DNA of 64,000 bases from Coprococcus sp. OM04-5BH (GTDB lineage: Bacteria; Bacillota; Clostridia; Lachnospirales; Lachnospiraceae), in the NCBI RefSeq assembly GCF_003482105.1, contig NZ_QULM01000005.1, positions 118,709 to 182,708 of the forward strand, in the 5' to 3' direction. Of this stretch, positions 45,743-54,700 are shown in pieces. A program made the position numbers and the translations under genes. Under the pieces are notes generated by a model that did not search any database, was not told where the DNA came from, and saw nothing but the letters and a program-made list of their open reading frames with translations. Each line of letters begins with the position of its first letter. Position 1 is the stretch's first letter.

Positions 45743-48109
45743 CTACACCTCCTCCTTATCATCTTTCATGCTTGCTTCTATCTCAGCTTCTGACAGCTGT
45801 GACTGGGCAATCTGTCTGTATTCCTCACAGTTTCTCATAAGCTCCCTGTGGGTTCCTATGCCTGCGATCTTTCCTTCATCTATAACAAGTATCTGGTCTG
45901 CATGTAATATGGTACTTACACGCTGTGCCACTATAAATACTGTACTGTCTGATACATTCTCAGATAATGCTTTTCTTACGGCTACATCAGTCTTGAAATC
46001 CAGAGCTGAGAAGCTGTCGTCGAATATAAGTATCCTAGGCTTTCTTGCTATGGCTCTTGCTATGGCAAGTCTCTGCTTCTGTCCACCGGATACATTGGTT
46101 CCGCCCTGGGCTATCGGTGCCTTAAAGCTCTCCGGCTTCTCATTTATAAAGTCTGTTGCCTGGGCTATGTCTGCGGCAAGCTTTACATCATCCTCACCGG
46201 CTGTCTCTGCACCGAACTTAATATTCGACTCTATGGTTCCTGAGAACAGAGCACCCTTCTGAGGAACATAGCCTATATTACGTCTTACGCTGTCCATGGA
46301 GGCGTCTCTTACATCTGTTCCATCTATTGTAATGCTGCCCTCGGTAACGTCATAAAATCTCGGTATAAGGTTCACCAGTGTTGACTTTCCACATCCGGTA
46401 CTGCCGATTATAGCAGTTGTCTGTCCCGGCTTCGCAATAAAATTAACATCCTTAAGTACATAATCCTCGCCATCCGGATATTTGAAGGATACATTGTCGT
46501 ATCTTACAATGCCCTTAACATCCTTAAGCTCTACAGGATCTTTTCTGTCATTTATGATAATCTCGGTGTCAAGAACCTCTTTAATTCTGTCCGCGGCCAC
46601 ACCTGCTCTCGGAAGCATAATAGACATCATTGAAAGCATAAGGAAGGACATGATGATGAGCATTGTATATGTGATAAATGCTGTCATGGCACCAACCTGT
46701 AATGTACCCTCGTCAATTCTGTGGGCTGCAACCCACTCAATAAGTATGCTCACGCAGAACATAAGGAGCATAAGGAGCGGCATCATAAAGGTCATGACTC
46801 TGTTTACGAAGAGCATGGTCTTTGTAAGATCCTTGTTCGCCTCGTCAAATCTTTCCTCTTCCTTCTTCTCTCTGCCGAAGGCTCTTATTACGGGAATACC
46901 TGTAAGTATCTCTCTGGACACAAGGTTTACCCGGTCCACAAGCTTCTGCATGGACTTAAACTTAGGCATTGCAATGACCATAAGCGTTCCTATAAGTACA
47001 ATTATCGCAATGACTGCTATAACAATTATCCATCCCATATGCGCCCCGGTATTTATTACTTTTATTATTCCTCCCACAGCAAGGATAGGGGCGTAAAGCA
47101 CCATTCTAAGGAGCATTACCGTAACCATCTGGATCTGCTGAACGTCATTTGTAGATCTTGTGATAAGTGACGCTGTGGAGAATTTATTTATCTCATTATC
47201 GGAGAAGGATATGACCTTGGTAAATATCTGCTCTCTCAAGCTGCAGCCAACGCCCGCACCTACTCTTGAGGCAAGAAGGCCTACCAATACCATTGAAGCC
47301 ACCATTAAGAGGGTCATACCAAGCATCTTCACACCTGTCTTGACAAGGTATGCTATCTGATCATGCTTGTAATCATACTCTGACATTTCATAACAGGTAA
47401 CCGTACAGGTCTTGGCAGATGACTGGAAGTTCTCGTCTCCCATTTTATCCTTCATGGACTCCATAAGGCTTTTTAGAGTCATTCCTGAGCCGTCTGTATC
47501 CTGAGCTGTTCCCGGTATCTGTGTTCCATCTATGCTCTGATCCGATCCCGGTATCCGTGTTCCATCTATGCTCTGATCCAATCCCGGCATCTGTTTTTCT
47601 TCTGTATTCTGACCATCTCCCGGCACCTGGCTTCCCAGGGCTGACAGATCCATCTGAGACAATGCTGTCCACTGCTCTACTGTCAGATCATCAAGATCAA
47701 TTCCTGTAACCTGAAGCATAGACTTCAACTGATTATCCTCCGTAGCAGTTGCCATCTTATATGGATAGAAATACATCATCATAGGTATCTGGCATGCTTC
47801 GTCTATCTCATCGATATGCTCCTTACCCTCGTCTGTCATGTAATAACAGCCGTCCTGTCCCTGTTCATAATATCTCTCCCATATGTCAGCATCTTCATCA
47901 TTCATGAAGCCGTCTATGACTGTATATGCTTTCTCATTGATCTTATAGGGGCTCACATGTTCAACACCATAATTCTGTATACCTGTATCTATAAGTGATG
48001 AGGTATAGGAGGGAAGTGCCAGATCGCATACCGCCTGTATGATCAACAGGACAAATATAACTATGACTGACTTCCAATATGTCTTTAAATTCTTAAAAAT
48101 CTGCAGCAT
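45743..48109 (-). CDS. ABC exporter half-transporter with extracellular insert and degenerate site
   Basis: 788 residues, longer than usual because of an insert of about 200 residues between the first and second transmembrane segments (residues about 35-250), predicted outside the cell, rich in acidic residues and with short repeats of the type PGSDQSIDGTQI (about 47536-47600). The nucleotide-binding domain has GSTGCGKSTLVN and VSGGQKQRLAIARAI, but Walker B ends ILIFDDSFSALD with Asp where catalytic Glu is expected, so this is the degenerate half. First gene of a two-gene operon. Confidence 0.92.
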   Translation of the reverse strand: MLQIFKNLKTYWKSVIVIFVLLIIQAVCDLALPSYTSSLIDTGIQNYGVEHVSPYKINEKAYTVIDGFMNDEDADIWERYYEQGQDGCYYMTDEGKEHIDEIDEACQIPMMMYFYPYKMATATEDNQLKSMLQVTGIDLDDLTVEQWTALSQMDLSALGSQVPGDGQNTEEKQMPGLDQSIDGTRIPGSDQSIDGTQIPGTAQDTDGSGMTLKSLMESMKDKMGDENFQSSAKTCTVTCYEMSEYDYKHDQIAYLVKTGVKMLGMTLLMVASMVLVGLLASRVGAGVGCSLREQIFTKVISFSDNEINKFSTASLITRSTNDVQQIQMVTVMLLRMVLYAPILAVGGIIKVINTGAHMGWIIVIAVIAIIVLIGTLMVIAMPKFKSMQKLVDRVNLVSREILTGIPVIRAFGREKKEEERFDEANKDLTKTMLFVNRVMTFMMPLLMLLMFCVSILIEWVAAHRIDEGTLQVGAMTAFITYTMLIIMSFLMLSMMSIMLPRAGVAADRIKEVLDTEIIINDRKDPVELKDVKGIVRYDNVSFKYPDGEDYVLKDVNFIAKPGQTTAIIGSTGCGKSTLVNLIPRFYDVTEGSITIDGTDVRDASMDSVRRNIGYVPQKGALFSGTIESNIKFGAETAGEDDVKLAADIAQATDFINEKPESFKAPIAQGGTNVSGGQKQRLAIARAIARKPRILIFDDSFSALDFKTDVAVRKALSENVSDSTVFIVAQRVSTILHADQILVIDEGKIAGIGTHRELMRNCEEYRQIAQSQLSEAEIEASMKDDKEEV
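47536..47610. repeat. Short in-frame tandem repeats inside the ABC gene
   Basis: A unit of about 42 bp (ccatctatgctctgatcc...) occurs about twice with clear identity and decays in flanking copies. The encoded repeat is roughly PGSDQSIDGTQI. It lies in the extracellular insert. Confidence 0.6.
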
Positions 48110-48162
48110 AGCTTTCTCCTTATTATTGTAATAGCCTTCATTAGCATTTCACCTGGTGATGG

Positions 48163-48206
48163 AATATATACACTCATATACACTCATATACATTCATATA
48201 CACCCA
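48163..48206. repeat. Short tandem repeat upstream of the ABC genes
   Basis: The unit atatacactc is repeated about four times with small changes (atatacactcatatacactc then atatacattcatatacaccc). Located upstream of the ABC operon start, in its promoter or leader. Confidence 0.7.
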
Positions 48207-48301
48207 GATATCACAGCTACGATTCTTCATTCTATCACCCGCTTTTTATACCGTCAATTAAATAAGAATAAACTTCTTATAAAATAATCCCACAGAAATA
48301 A

Positions 48302-48342
48302 CAAAAGGGAAAAGGGTGTAAGCTACACCATTTTCCCTGTCA
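48302..48342 (-). terminator. Terminator of ilvE
   Basis: Minus strand: GGGAAAATGGTGTA pairs with TACACCCTTTTCCC around a 3-nt loop and is followed by TTTTGTT. Starts about 38 bp past the ilvE stop. Confidence 0.88.
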
Positions 48343-48379
48343 TTGTAAATATATTTTATTGCTTATCTGCAAATACTGA

Positions 48380-49405
48380 TTACATGATCTCCTTGATCCA
48401 GCCTTCAGGTCCTTCAATACGACCCATCTGGATACCTGTAAGAGTATCATAAAGCTTCTTGGTTACAGGACCCATATCTTCCATTCCGCTTGGGAAGCAG
48501 ATCTCCTTACCATGATCATAAATCTTACCTACCGGTGAGATAACTGCTGCTGTTCCGCAGAGACCACACTCAGCGAAATCCTTAACTTCGTCGAAGTATA
48601 CCTCACGATGTTCTACCTTCATACCAAGGATCTTGCTTGCAACATCTACAAGTGAACGTCTTGTGATTGATGGAAGGATACTGTCTGACTTAGGTGTTAC
48701 GAGAGTACCATCCTTTGTGATGAAGATAAAGTTTGCTCCACCTGTCTCCTCAACCTTTGTTCTTGTAGCTGCGTCAAGATACATGTTCTCATCAAAGCCC
48801 TCTGCATGTGCTGTAACAATAGCATGCAAGCTCATTGCGTAGTTAAGGCCGGCCTTGATATGACCTGTTCCATGAGGTGCCGCTCTATCGAAATCCGAAA
48901 CCTTGATAGTAATTGGCTTTGCGCCGCCCTTGAAGTATGGTCCAACAGGTGTACAGAACATTCTGAACTGATACTCGTTTGCAGGCTTAACTCCGATTAC
49001 AGGGTTGCTGCCGAACATATATGGTCTTATGTAAAGTGTTGCACCTGATCCGTAAGGTGGAACATATGCTGCATTAGCCTTTACTGTTTCTACTACAGCC
49101 TCTACAAATCTATCTTCAGGGAAAGCAGGCATCTCAAGTCTCTTAGCTGAGTCTACCATTCTTGCAGCGTTTAAGTCAGGTCTGAAGCACACGATTCTGC
49201 CGTCCTCTGTTGTATAAGCCTTGAGTCCTTCAAATACTGTCTGGGCATACTGAAGAACACCTGCACATTCGTTGAGTACAATATTAGCATCCTCTGTAAG
49301 ACAGCCTTCATCCCATGAACCGTCTTTATAATTTGATACATATCTCTTGTCTGTCTTTACATAGCCAAATCCAAGATTTGACCAGTCGATATCTTTCTTC
49401 TCCAT
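48380..49405 (-). CDS. ilvE: Branched-chain amino acid aminotransferase
   Basis: PLP-dependent transaminase for leucine, isoleucine and valine, final biosynthetic or first degradative step. 341 residues from the ATG at 49405 (GGAAG seven bases upstream). The long form (about 340 residues) of class IV aminotransferases. Motifs: QTVFEGLKAYTTEDGRIVCF, RPDLNAARMVDSAKRLEMP, LYIRPYMFGSNPVIGVKPA, the PLP-lysine region HIKAGLNYAMSLHAIVTAHA and the C-terminal CGTAAVISPVGKIYDHGKEI. Stands alone with its own terminator. Confidence 0.95.
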   Translation of the reverse strand: MEKKDIDWSNLGFGYVKTDKRYVSNYKDGSWDEGCLTEDANIVLNECAGVLQYAQTVFEGLKAYTTEDGRIVCFRPDLNAARMVDSAKRLEMPAFPEDRFVEAVVETVKANAAYVPPYGSGATLYIRPYMFGSNPVIGVKPANEYQFRMFCTPVGPYFKGGAKPITIKVSDFDRAAPHGTGHIKAGLNYAMSLHAIVTAHAEGFDENMYLDAATRTKVEETGGANFIFITKDGTLVTPKSDSILPSITRRSLVDVASKILGMKVEHREVYFDEVKDFAECGLCGTAAVISPVGKIYDHGKEICFPSGMEDMGPVTKKLYDTLTGIQMGRIEGPEGWIKEIM

Positions 49406-49552
49406 GTCGATACTTCCTTTCAATTAAATACTTAAAATAGGATTAAATATGTTATATCACATTTATCTTGCATTTTCCATATAAGTATTAAAATTTCTAT
49501 ATTTTTTGTCAGATTTTTTTACATTCACTTTGTATTCTGAATTTCTTATTCA

Positions 49553-49602
49553 TAAAAAGAAATCCCTGTCAGACTTTTTTGCCAAAGTCCGACAGGGATC
49601 CG
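49553..49602 (-). terminator. Terminator of putP
   Basis: Minus strand: ATCCCTGTCGGACTTT pairs with AAAGTCTGACAGGGAT around a short loop, followed by TTCTTTTT. Confidence 0.88.
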
Positions 49603-49643
49603 CTTTTATATACATTGGTGTTTTTATCCGACTGATCAGGTTA

Positions 49644-51137
49644 TTACTCCTCTGTTCTTAATTTGCCCTCTTCGAATGTCTTAACAACCTCTTCTGATGG
49701 TGCCTTTGTTATAAGACTTACCAGTACTGTTACTAAGAGACCTGCGAAGAATCCGGGAACGATCTCGTAGAGGCCTGTTGATGAAGCAAAGAACTTAAAC
49801 CATACCATATCAACTGCAAATCCTGCAACGATACCAGCCAGTGCTCCCTGGTAGTTAAGTCTCTTCCAGTAAAGTGAAAGAAGTATTACAGGACCGAATG
49901 CGGAACCGAAAGCTCCCCATGCATTACTTACAAGGTCCATGATACTGCTGCAGCTTGGGCTATTGGCAATTATAAATGCCACAACGGAAATTATGATAAC
50001 AACGATACGGCCTGCCCAGAGCATTTCCTTGTCTGAAGCATTCTTTCTGAACATTGGCTTGTATACGTCTGAGGCAAATGCTGATGATGAAGCAAGGAGC
50101 TGTGAATCAGCAGTACTCATTGAAGCAGCAAGGATAGCTGAAAGAAGTATTCCGGCAATAAGTGCAGGGAATATGGCTCTTACCATGCTGATGAATGCCT
50201 GTGATGAATCTGCCATAAGAGTTGGATCTGCACCGAAATATCTACGGGCTACAATACCTACTACAGAAGCCATTGCCACGATTATAATTGTCCATGTGCT
50301 TCCGATGATTCTTGATTTTTTCATTTCCTTCTCTGACTTGATGGATATGTAACGAACAAGAATGTGAGGCATACCCATGTATCCAAGTCCCCATCCAAGT
50401 CCTGATATTATTGTAATGATACTTGCCTTATCAAATGCTCCTGATGAAAGGAAGCTGTAATAATTAGAAGGAAGTACGTCCTCCGGTGTCACAAAGCCTG
50501 CTGCATTCATTGCAAACAATGCAATAATAGGTGCTATAAGGAGTGCTGCCAGCATAAGAAGCCCCTGGAAGAAGTCTGTCCAGCATACGGCGTTGAAGCC
50601 TCCGAGGAATGTATAAACAACAATAATAACTGAAGCACCGATCATGGCATATGACTCTTTTATCCCCATTACTGTGTTAAACAATGTTCCGCATGCCTTT
50701 ATACTTGACGCTGCATATATGCAGTAAGCTATCATGAAAATAATTGCACATGCCAGCTGAAGCACATGGTTTGTAGTCATAAATCTGTTTGTGAGATACT
50801 GTGGTATTGTTATTGAATCTCCGAACTTTATTGAAAGTCTCCTAAGTCTCGGTGCTATGAATACCCACGCACATACAGTACCTATTGCAAGACCTATTGA
50901 TATCCAGGTCTGTCCAAGCCCATATGCAAATATACTTCCGGGCAGTCCCATAAGAACCCAGGCACTCATATCTGAGGCTCCGGCAGAAAGTGCTGCCACC
51001 ATACCGTTCATGTTTCGTCCGCCAAGGAAGTAATCCTTCTCTCCGGCTTCTCCCTTCGACTTGAAGAAGAAGTATACACCTACTCCTATTACAAGCACGA
51101 AGTACGCAATAAATGCGATCAATTCGTAATTACTCAT
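49644..51137 (-). CDS. putP: Sodium/proline symporter
   Basis: 497 residues, 13 hydrophobic segments, sodium:solute symporter family. YFLGGRNMNGMVAALSAGAS is the first conserved helix; DMSAWVLMGLPGSIFAYGLG is the family signature region; GYMGMPHILVRYISIKSEKE and AAILSAILAASMSTADSQLL-type sequence (IILSAILAASMSTADSQLLA) follow. Proline is the usual substrate; other solutes are possible. A 10-bp-armed palindrome at 51228-51248 lies upstream. Confidence 0.92.
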   Translation of the reverse strand: MSNYELIAFIAYFVLVIGVGVYFFFKSKGEAGEKDYFLGGRNMNGMVAALSAGASDMSAWVLMGLPGSIFAYGLGQTWISIGLAIGTVCAWVFIAPRLRRLSIKFGDSITIPQYLTNRFMTTNHVLQLACAIIFMIAYCIYAASSIKACGTLFNTVMGIKESYAMIGASVIIVVYTFLGGFNAVCWTDFFQGLLMLAALLIAPIIALFAMNAAGFVTPEDVLPSNYYSFLSSGAFDKASIITIISGLGWGLGYMGMPHILVRYISIKSEKEMKKSRIIGSTWTIIIVAMASVVGIVARRYFGADPTLMADSSQAFISMVRAIFPALIAGILLSAILAASMSTADSQLLASSSAFASDVYKPMFRKNASDKEMLWAGRIVVIIISVVAFIIANSPSCSSIMDLVSNAWGAFGSAFGPVILLSLYWKRLNYQGALAGIVAGFAVDMVWFKFFASSTGLYEIVPGFFAGLLVTVLVSLITKAPSEEVVKTFEEGKLRTEE

Positions 51138-51227
51138 TTTTTCTCTTCCCTTTCTCTTTTTCTCTCTATCACATTAAAGTAAAAATACACGAAGATAATT
51201 CTACACAAAACCCATAGAAAAATCAAG

Positions 51228-51248
51228 CCATATTAAATTTTAATATGG
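51228..51248. promoter_or_regulatory. Perfect palindrome between putP and the CDF gene
   Basis: CCATATTAAA and TTTAATATGG flank one central base. It lies 91 bp upstream of the putP ATG and 260 bp upstream of the CDF ATG, so it could be an operator for either. Confidence 0.55.
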
Positions 51249-51341
51249 TTCTGACTGTATTTATAAAATTATATCAGCCAACCAAAAATTAGTGTTCACT
51301 TTTCACTGTTTGAGTGCTATTATATACAGAAACATATCTGA

Positions 51342-51366
51342 GAAGCATGCCTTCAGGCATGCTTTT
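51342..51366 (+). terminator. Stem-loop in the CDF leader, terminator-like
   Basis: AAGCATGCC pairs with GGCATGCTT around a 4-nt loop, followed by ttcgtgcttta. A possible plus-strand promoter (TTGAGT about 51313, then TATATA) lies just before it. The next 90 bp (51375-51460) contain further short hairpins (ctcac/gtgag at 51414-51431) and a direct repeat aacagactgatgtt; I cannot match this to a known riboswitch. Confidence 0.5.
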
Positions 51367-51507
51367 CGTGCTTTATAGATGGTTAGTCCGGGCTTAGCAT
51401 AATTGCACGGGACTCACTCATTTTGTGAGCCAGGCCACATGAAGCAATCAGAATTTTAACAGACTGATGTTTAACAGACTGATGTTCACTATCAGGAGGG
51501 GATTTTT

Positions 51508-52419
51508 ATGAGCAGGTGCGAAAACAAAGAAAATAAAAGTGACATGGCTATAGCCATGCGAATCTCAACAGTAAGTATCATATGGAATGTGGTACTATCT
51601 CTTGCCAAGCTTCTTGCGGGAGTTATAGCAAGCTCCAGTGCCATGATCTCTGACGCAGTCCATTCTGCATCAGACGTACTGAGTACCATTATCGTTATAA
51701 TAGGAATACGTATATCCGGAAGAGCTTCCGACAAGAAGCACCAGTATGGTCACGACCGATTTGAATGTGTTGCTTCTATAATACTTGCAGATCTGCTGTT
51801 CCTTACAGGCTGCGGTATCGGATATTCCGGTATTAAGATAATTGCCCATGGCAACTACGGCGACCTTAAAGTTCCCGGTATCCTGGCACTTATAGCTGCC
51901 ATAGTCTCCATTGTGGTTAAGGAGGGCATGTTCTGGTATACAAGAGCCGGTGCGAAGAAGATAAACTCCGGTGCCCTCATGGCTGATGCATGGCACCATC
52001 GTTCCGATGCATTATCATCTGTCGGTGCATTTATAGGTATACTTGGTGCCCGGCTTGGCTTCCCGGTTCTTGATCCTATCGCCAGTATTGTGATCTGCCT
52101 GTTCATCCTTAAAGCTGCCTTTGATATATTCAAGGATGCCTTAGACAAAATGGTAGACAGCTCCTGTGATGAAAAGACCGTGAATGAAATAAGCTCAGCA
52201 ATCTCAGAAATACCAGGTGTATGCCACACTGACTCTATTATGACAAGACAGTTCGGCAACAAGGCTTATGTGGATGTAGAGATTGCGGTGAACCCGGACA
52301 TGTCCCTTGAAAAGGCTCACTCCATAGCTGAAAATGTACATCATACTATAGAAACTGATTTTCCGGCAGTCAAGCACTGCATGGTACATGTAAATCCATA
52401 TCATGGAAACCAGCAGTAA
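51508..52419 (+). CDS. Cation diffusion facilitator transporter
   Basis: Exports divalent metal (Zn, Mn, Fe or Co) by proton antiport. 303 residues: six transmembrane segments and a C-terminal cytoplasmic metal-binding domain. Metal site residues appear in SAMISDAVHSASDVLST (D-x3-H) and ALMADAWHHRSDALSSVGAF (H-x3-D, with an extra HH). The C-terminal domain has DSIMTRQFGNKAYVDVEIAV and HCMVHVNPYH. AGGAGGGG precedes the ATG. The metal is not predictable from sequence alone. Confidence 0.93.
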   Translation: MSRCENKENKSDMAIAMRISTVSIIWNVVLSLAKLLAGVIASSSAMISDAVHSASDVLSTIIVIIGIRISGRASDKKHQYGHDRFECVASIILADLLFLTGCGIGYSGIKIIAHGNYGDLKVPGILALIAAIVSIVVKEGMFWYTRAGAKKINSGALMADAWHHRSDALSSVGAFIGILGARLGFPVLDPIASIVICLFILKAAFDIFKDALDKMVDSSCDEKTVNEISSAISEIPGVCHTDSIMTRQFGNKAYVDVEIAVNPDMSLEKAHSIAENVHHTIETDFPAVKHCMVHVNPYHGNQQ

Positions 52420-52446
52420 TTATATAATCACAAAACTCATATGTAG

Positions 52447-52485
52447 AAAACCGGGATAGACACTTTCGTGTCTATCCCGGTTTTT
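52447..52485 (+). terminator. Terminator of the CDF gene
   Basis: AACCGGGATAGACAC pairs perfectly with GTGTCTATCCCGGTT around a 4-nt loop, then TTTATAA. Can act in both directions. Confidence 0.93.
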
Positions 52486-52493
52486 ATAATTGG

Positions 52494-52909
52494 GTATCGC
52501 CCCCTCACATTCGATGGGTATCGCCCCCTCACATTCGTTCGGCGGCAGGTCGATTGTGCCATTCCGATATGCGTCTTCGACGCAGGGCACAATCTCTCGG
52601 CGGCAGGTCGGTTGCACCATTCCGATATGTGCTTCCAGCACATAGGTGCAACCTCTATCGTATCGCCCCCTCACATTCGTTCGGCGGCAGGTCGGTTGCA
52701 CCATTCCGATATGTGCTTCCAGCACATAGGTGCAACCTCTATCGTATCGCCCCCTCACATTCGTTCGGCGGCAGGTCGGTTGCACCATTCCGATATGTGC
52801 TTCCAGCACATAGGTGCAACCTCTATCGTATCGCCCCCTCACATTCGTTCGGCGGCAGGTCGGTTGCACCATTCCGATATGTGCTTCCAGCACATAGGTG
52901 CAACCTCTA
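52494..52909. repeat. Array of 84-bp hairpin repeats with covariation
   Basis: Two short partial copies of tcgccccctcacattcg open the array, then five hairpins follow, at 52552-52594, 52610-52653, 52694-52737, 52778-52821 and 52862-52905. The last three share an exact 84-bp period (starts 52660, 52744, 52828). Each hairpin has an outer stem ggttgcacc/ggtgcaacc and an inner stem atgtgct/agcacat; the first copy instead has gattgtgcc/ggcacaatc and tgcgtc/gacgca, that is, both arms changed together. The linker has cggcggcaggtcg. The last hairpin ends one base before the paaK stop. Function unknown. Confidence 0.9.
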
Positions 52910-54232
52910 GAATCCCGTACCTCTGTTATCAATTATTCTCTTTGCCTTGCCCTCTGATCTTGGAATGGTCTTAGGTGGCACAAGCTCAACCCTGGCACTG
53001 ATAAGAAGTGTCTGCTTGATCTGAGCCTTGATCTCTGCTGCCAATGTCTCAAGAGCCTTAGTGTCATTAAATTCAAAGTCCTCTGATACTTCAACTCTGA
53101 TTGTAAGCTTATCCTGTGAATTTACACGATCAACAACAAGCATATAGTGGGCTGACACATCCTCAAATCCTAAAAGAACACCCTCTATCTGGCTAGGGAA
53201 TACATTTACACCTCTGATTACTAACATGTCATCTGTACGTCCTGTGATACGGCTCATCTTAACAGTTGTTCTTCCACATGCACATGTGCCATGGTGAAGT
53301 GTACAGATATCATGTGTTCTATATCTTATCATAGGAGTACCTGTCTTGGTAAGGGTTGTGAATACCAGCTCACCCGGTGTATCATCAGGAAGTGCCTCAC
53401 CAGTTACAGGATCTATGATCTCTGCAATGACATGATCCTCATTTATATGCATTCCATTCTTCTCCATACACTCAAATGCAACACCCGGACCTCCAATCTC
53501 TGTAAGTCCGTAGATATCCATTGCATCAAAATCAAGAAGCTCCTCAAGATGCTGTCGCATCTCCTCTGTCCAAGGCTCTGCACCGAAGCAGCCTGACTTA
53601 AGCTTAAGCTCCTCCGGCTTGATTCCCATTTCCCTGATAGTCTCGGCAAGGTATGTTGCATATGACGGTGTACAGCAAAGCATTGTTGATCCTAATTCCT
53701 TAAGCATCGTTATCTGTCTCTGGGTATTTCCTGATGACATAGGTAATACAATTGCACCAACCTTTGTTGCACCCTGATGTGCACCAAGTCCACCTGTGAA
53801 GAGTCCGTATCCGTATGCTATCTGAATTATATCATCCTTGCCACCGCCTGCGGCTGTAATTGCTCTGGCTACCATCTCTGTCCATACATCCACATCATGC
53901 TTTGTATATCCTGTTACAATAGGCTTACCTGTTGTACCTGACGATCCTTGGATTCTTACCATGTCCTTAAGGGGAGCAGCAAATAACCCATATGGAAAGT
54001 TATCTCTAAGATCTGTCTTCTGCATAAACGGCAGCTTGACAATATCATCTATTGTCTTTATATCTTCCGGCTTAACACCCGCCTTATCCATTCTCTTTCT
54101 GTAGGCAGGAACATTGTTATATTCAAGTTCGACTGTCTCTCTAAGCCTCTTACCCTGAAGTTCCCTTCTCTCTTCAAAATCCATACATTCCATCTCTCTG
54201 TTGTAGATGTAATGAATCTTCTTCTGTCTCAT
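52907..54232 (-). CDS. paaK: Phenylacetate-CoA ligase family protein
   Basis: Activates an aromatic acid as its CoA thioester using ATP. 441 residues, ANL superfamily. Motifs: RIQGSSGTTGKPIVTGYTKH (P-loop), YGYGLFTGGLGAHQGATKVG, DIYGLTEIGGPGVAFECMEK, PMIRYRTHDICTLHHGTCAC and the lysine-bearing end PRSEGKAKRIIDNR. In gut Clostridia such genes often serve indole- or phenylpyruvate pathways, or act as stray PaaK paralogues. Its stop codon lies in the last hairpin repeat, so the array borders the gene. The ATG at 54232 has AGGAC upstream. Confidence 0.92.
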   Translation of the reverse strand: MRQKKIHYIYNREMECMDFEERRELQGKRLRETVELEYNNVPAYRKRMDKAGVKPEDIKTIDDIVKLPFMQKTDLRDNFPYGLFAAPLKDMVRIQGSSGTTGKPIVTGYTKHDVDVWTEMVARAITAAGGGKDDIIQIAYGYGLFTGGLGAHQGATKVGAIVLPMSSGNTQRQITMLKELGSTMLCCTPSYATYLAETIREMGIKPEELKLKSGCFGAEPWTEEMRQHLEELLDFDAMDIYGLTEIGGPGVAFECMEKNGMHINEDHVIAEIIDPVTGEALPDDTPGELVFTTLTKTGTPMIRYRTHDICTLHHGTCACGRTTVKMSRITGRTDDMLVIRGVNVFPSQIEGVLLGFEDVSAHYMLVVDRVNSQDKLTIRVEVSEDFEFNDTKALETLAAEIKAQIKQTLLISARVELVPPKTIPRSEGKAKRIIDNRGTGF

Positions 54233-54633
54233 TTTTCATAGTCCTCCGTGTTTTATTACCAATACCCTATATCTGGGGCTGCATAAGCATATTTATATCA
54301 ATTCACATGTACATATATCCGCATATGGTTCTATATATGCCTCTGCAAATATTTCTCCCGCCCTTAAGCTTTAGTACACTAAAGTTTTAAAAGAGCAATA
54401 TCTATCGAAATTTTACAATTACTATCTTAAAATGTCAAGTTTTATTGTGACTTTTACTATACAGCAATCGTAAAAATCATACAAAGATGTCAAGCTTTCT
54501 TCGTTGCCATAAATCGAGTAGTTTTCTCCTACTCGATCCGTGCAATATATGTCATCTCGCCTATCGGCTCGATGAACATTTGCCTTCATATAGAAATTTA
54601 TGCAAGCATAATTTCTGCATGAAGGCTTATTGC
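54233..54633. other. Intergenic stretch between paaK and the rplA terminator
   Basis: No gene seen. It contains a palindrome ctttagtacactaaag (54368-54383) and a hairpin atcgagtag/ctactcgat (54512-54536) with no T run. The paaK promoter should lie here but I cannot place it. Confidence 0.5.
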
Positions 54634-54668
54634 ACAAAAAAGGAGCCGTCCGAAGACGACTCCTTTTA
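54634..54668 (-). terminator. Terminator after rplA
   Basis: Minus strand: AAAGGAGTCGTC pairs with GACGGCTCCTTT around a UUCG loop, then a T run. So rplA ends its operon; rplJ and rplL do not follow here. Confidence 0.92.
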
Positions 54669-54700
54669 TCTGAAAACGTCGTATAAAAGTCTACTAAAGC

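Noticed and set aside
48380..49600. T-box or amino-acid leader upstream of ilvE
   Set aside because: The region between ilvE and the putP terminator is only about 150 bp, AT-rich, and shows no T-box-like sequence or antiterminator.
51375..51460. Known metal riboswitch before the CDF gene
   Set aside because: I could not match the sequence to the yybP-ykoY or NiCo consensus; kept only as a possible structured leader.
52494..52909. CRISPR array
   Set aside because: Repeats are 84 bp, contiguous and without unique spacers, and no cas genes are near.
52420..52932. Open reading frame of 28-residue repeats across the hairpin array
   Set aside because: The 84-bp period keeps every frame open; base changes in the first copy preserve hairpin pairing rather than protein sequence, and there is no ribosome site.
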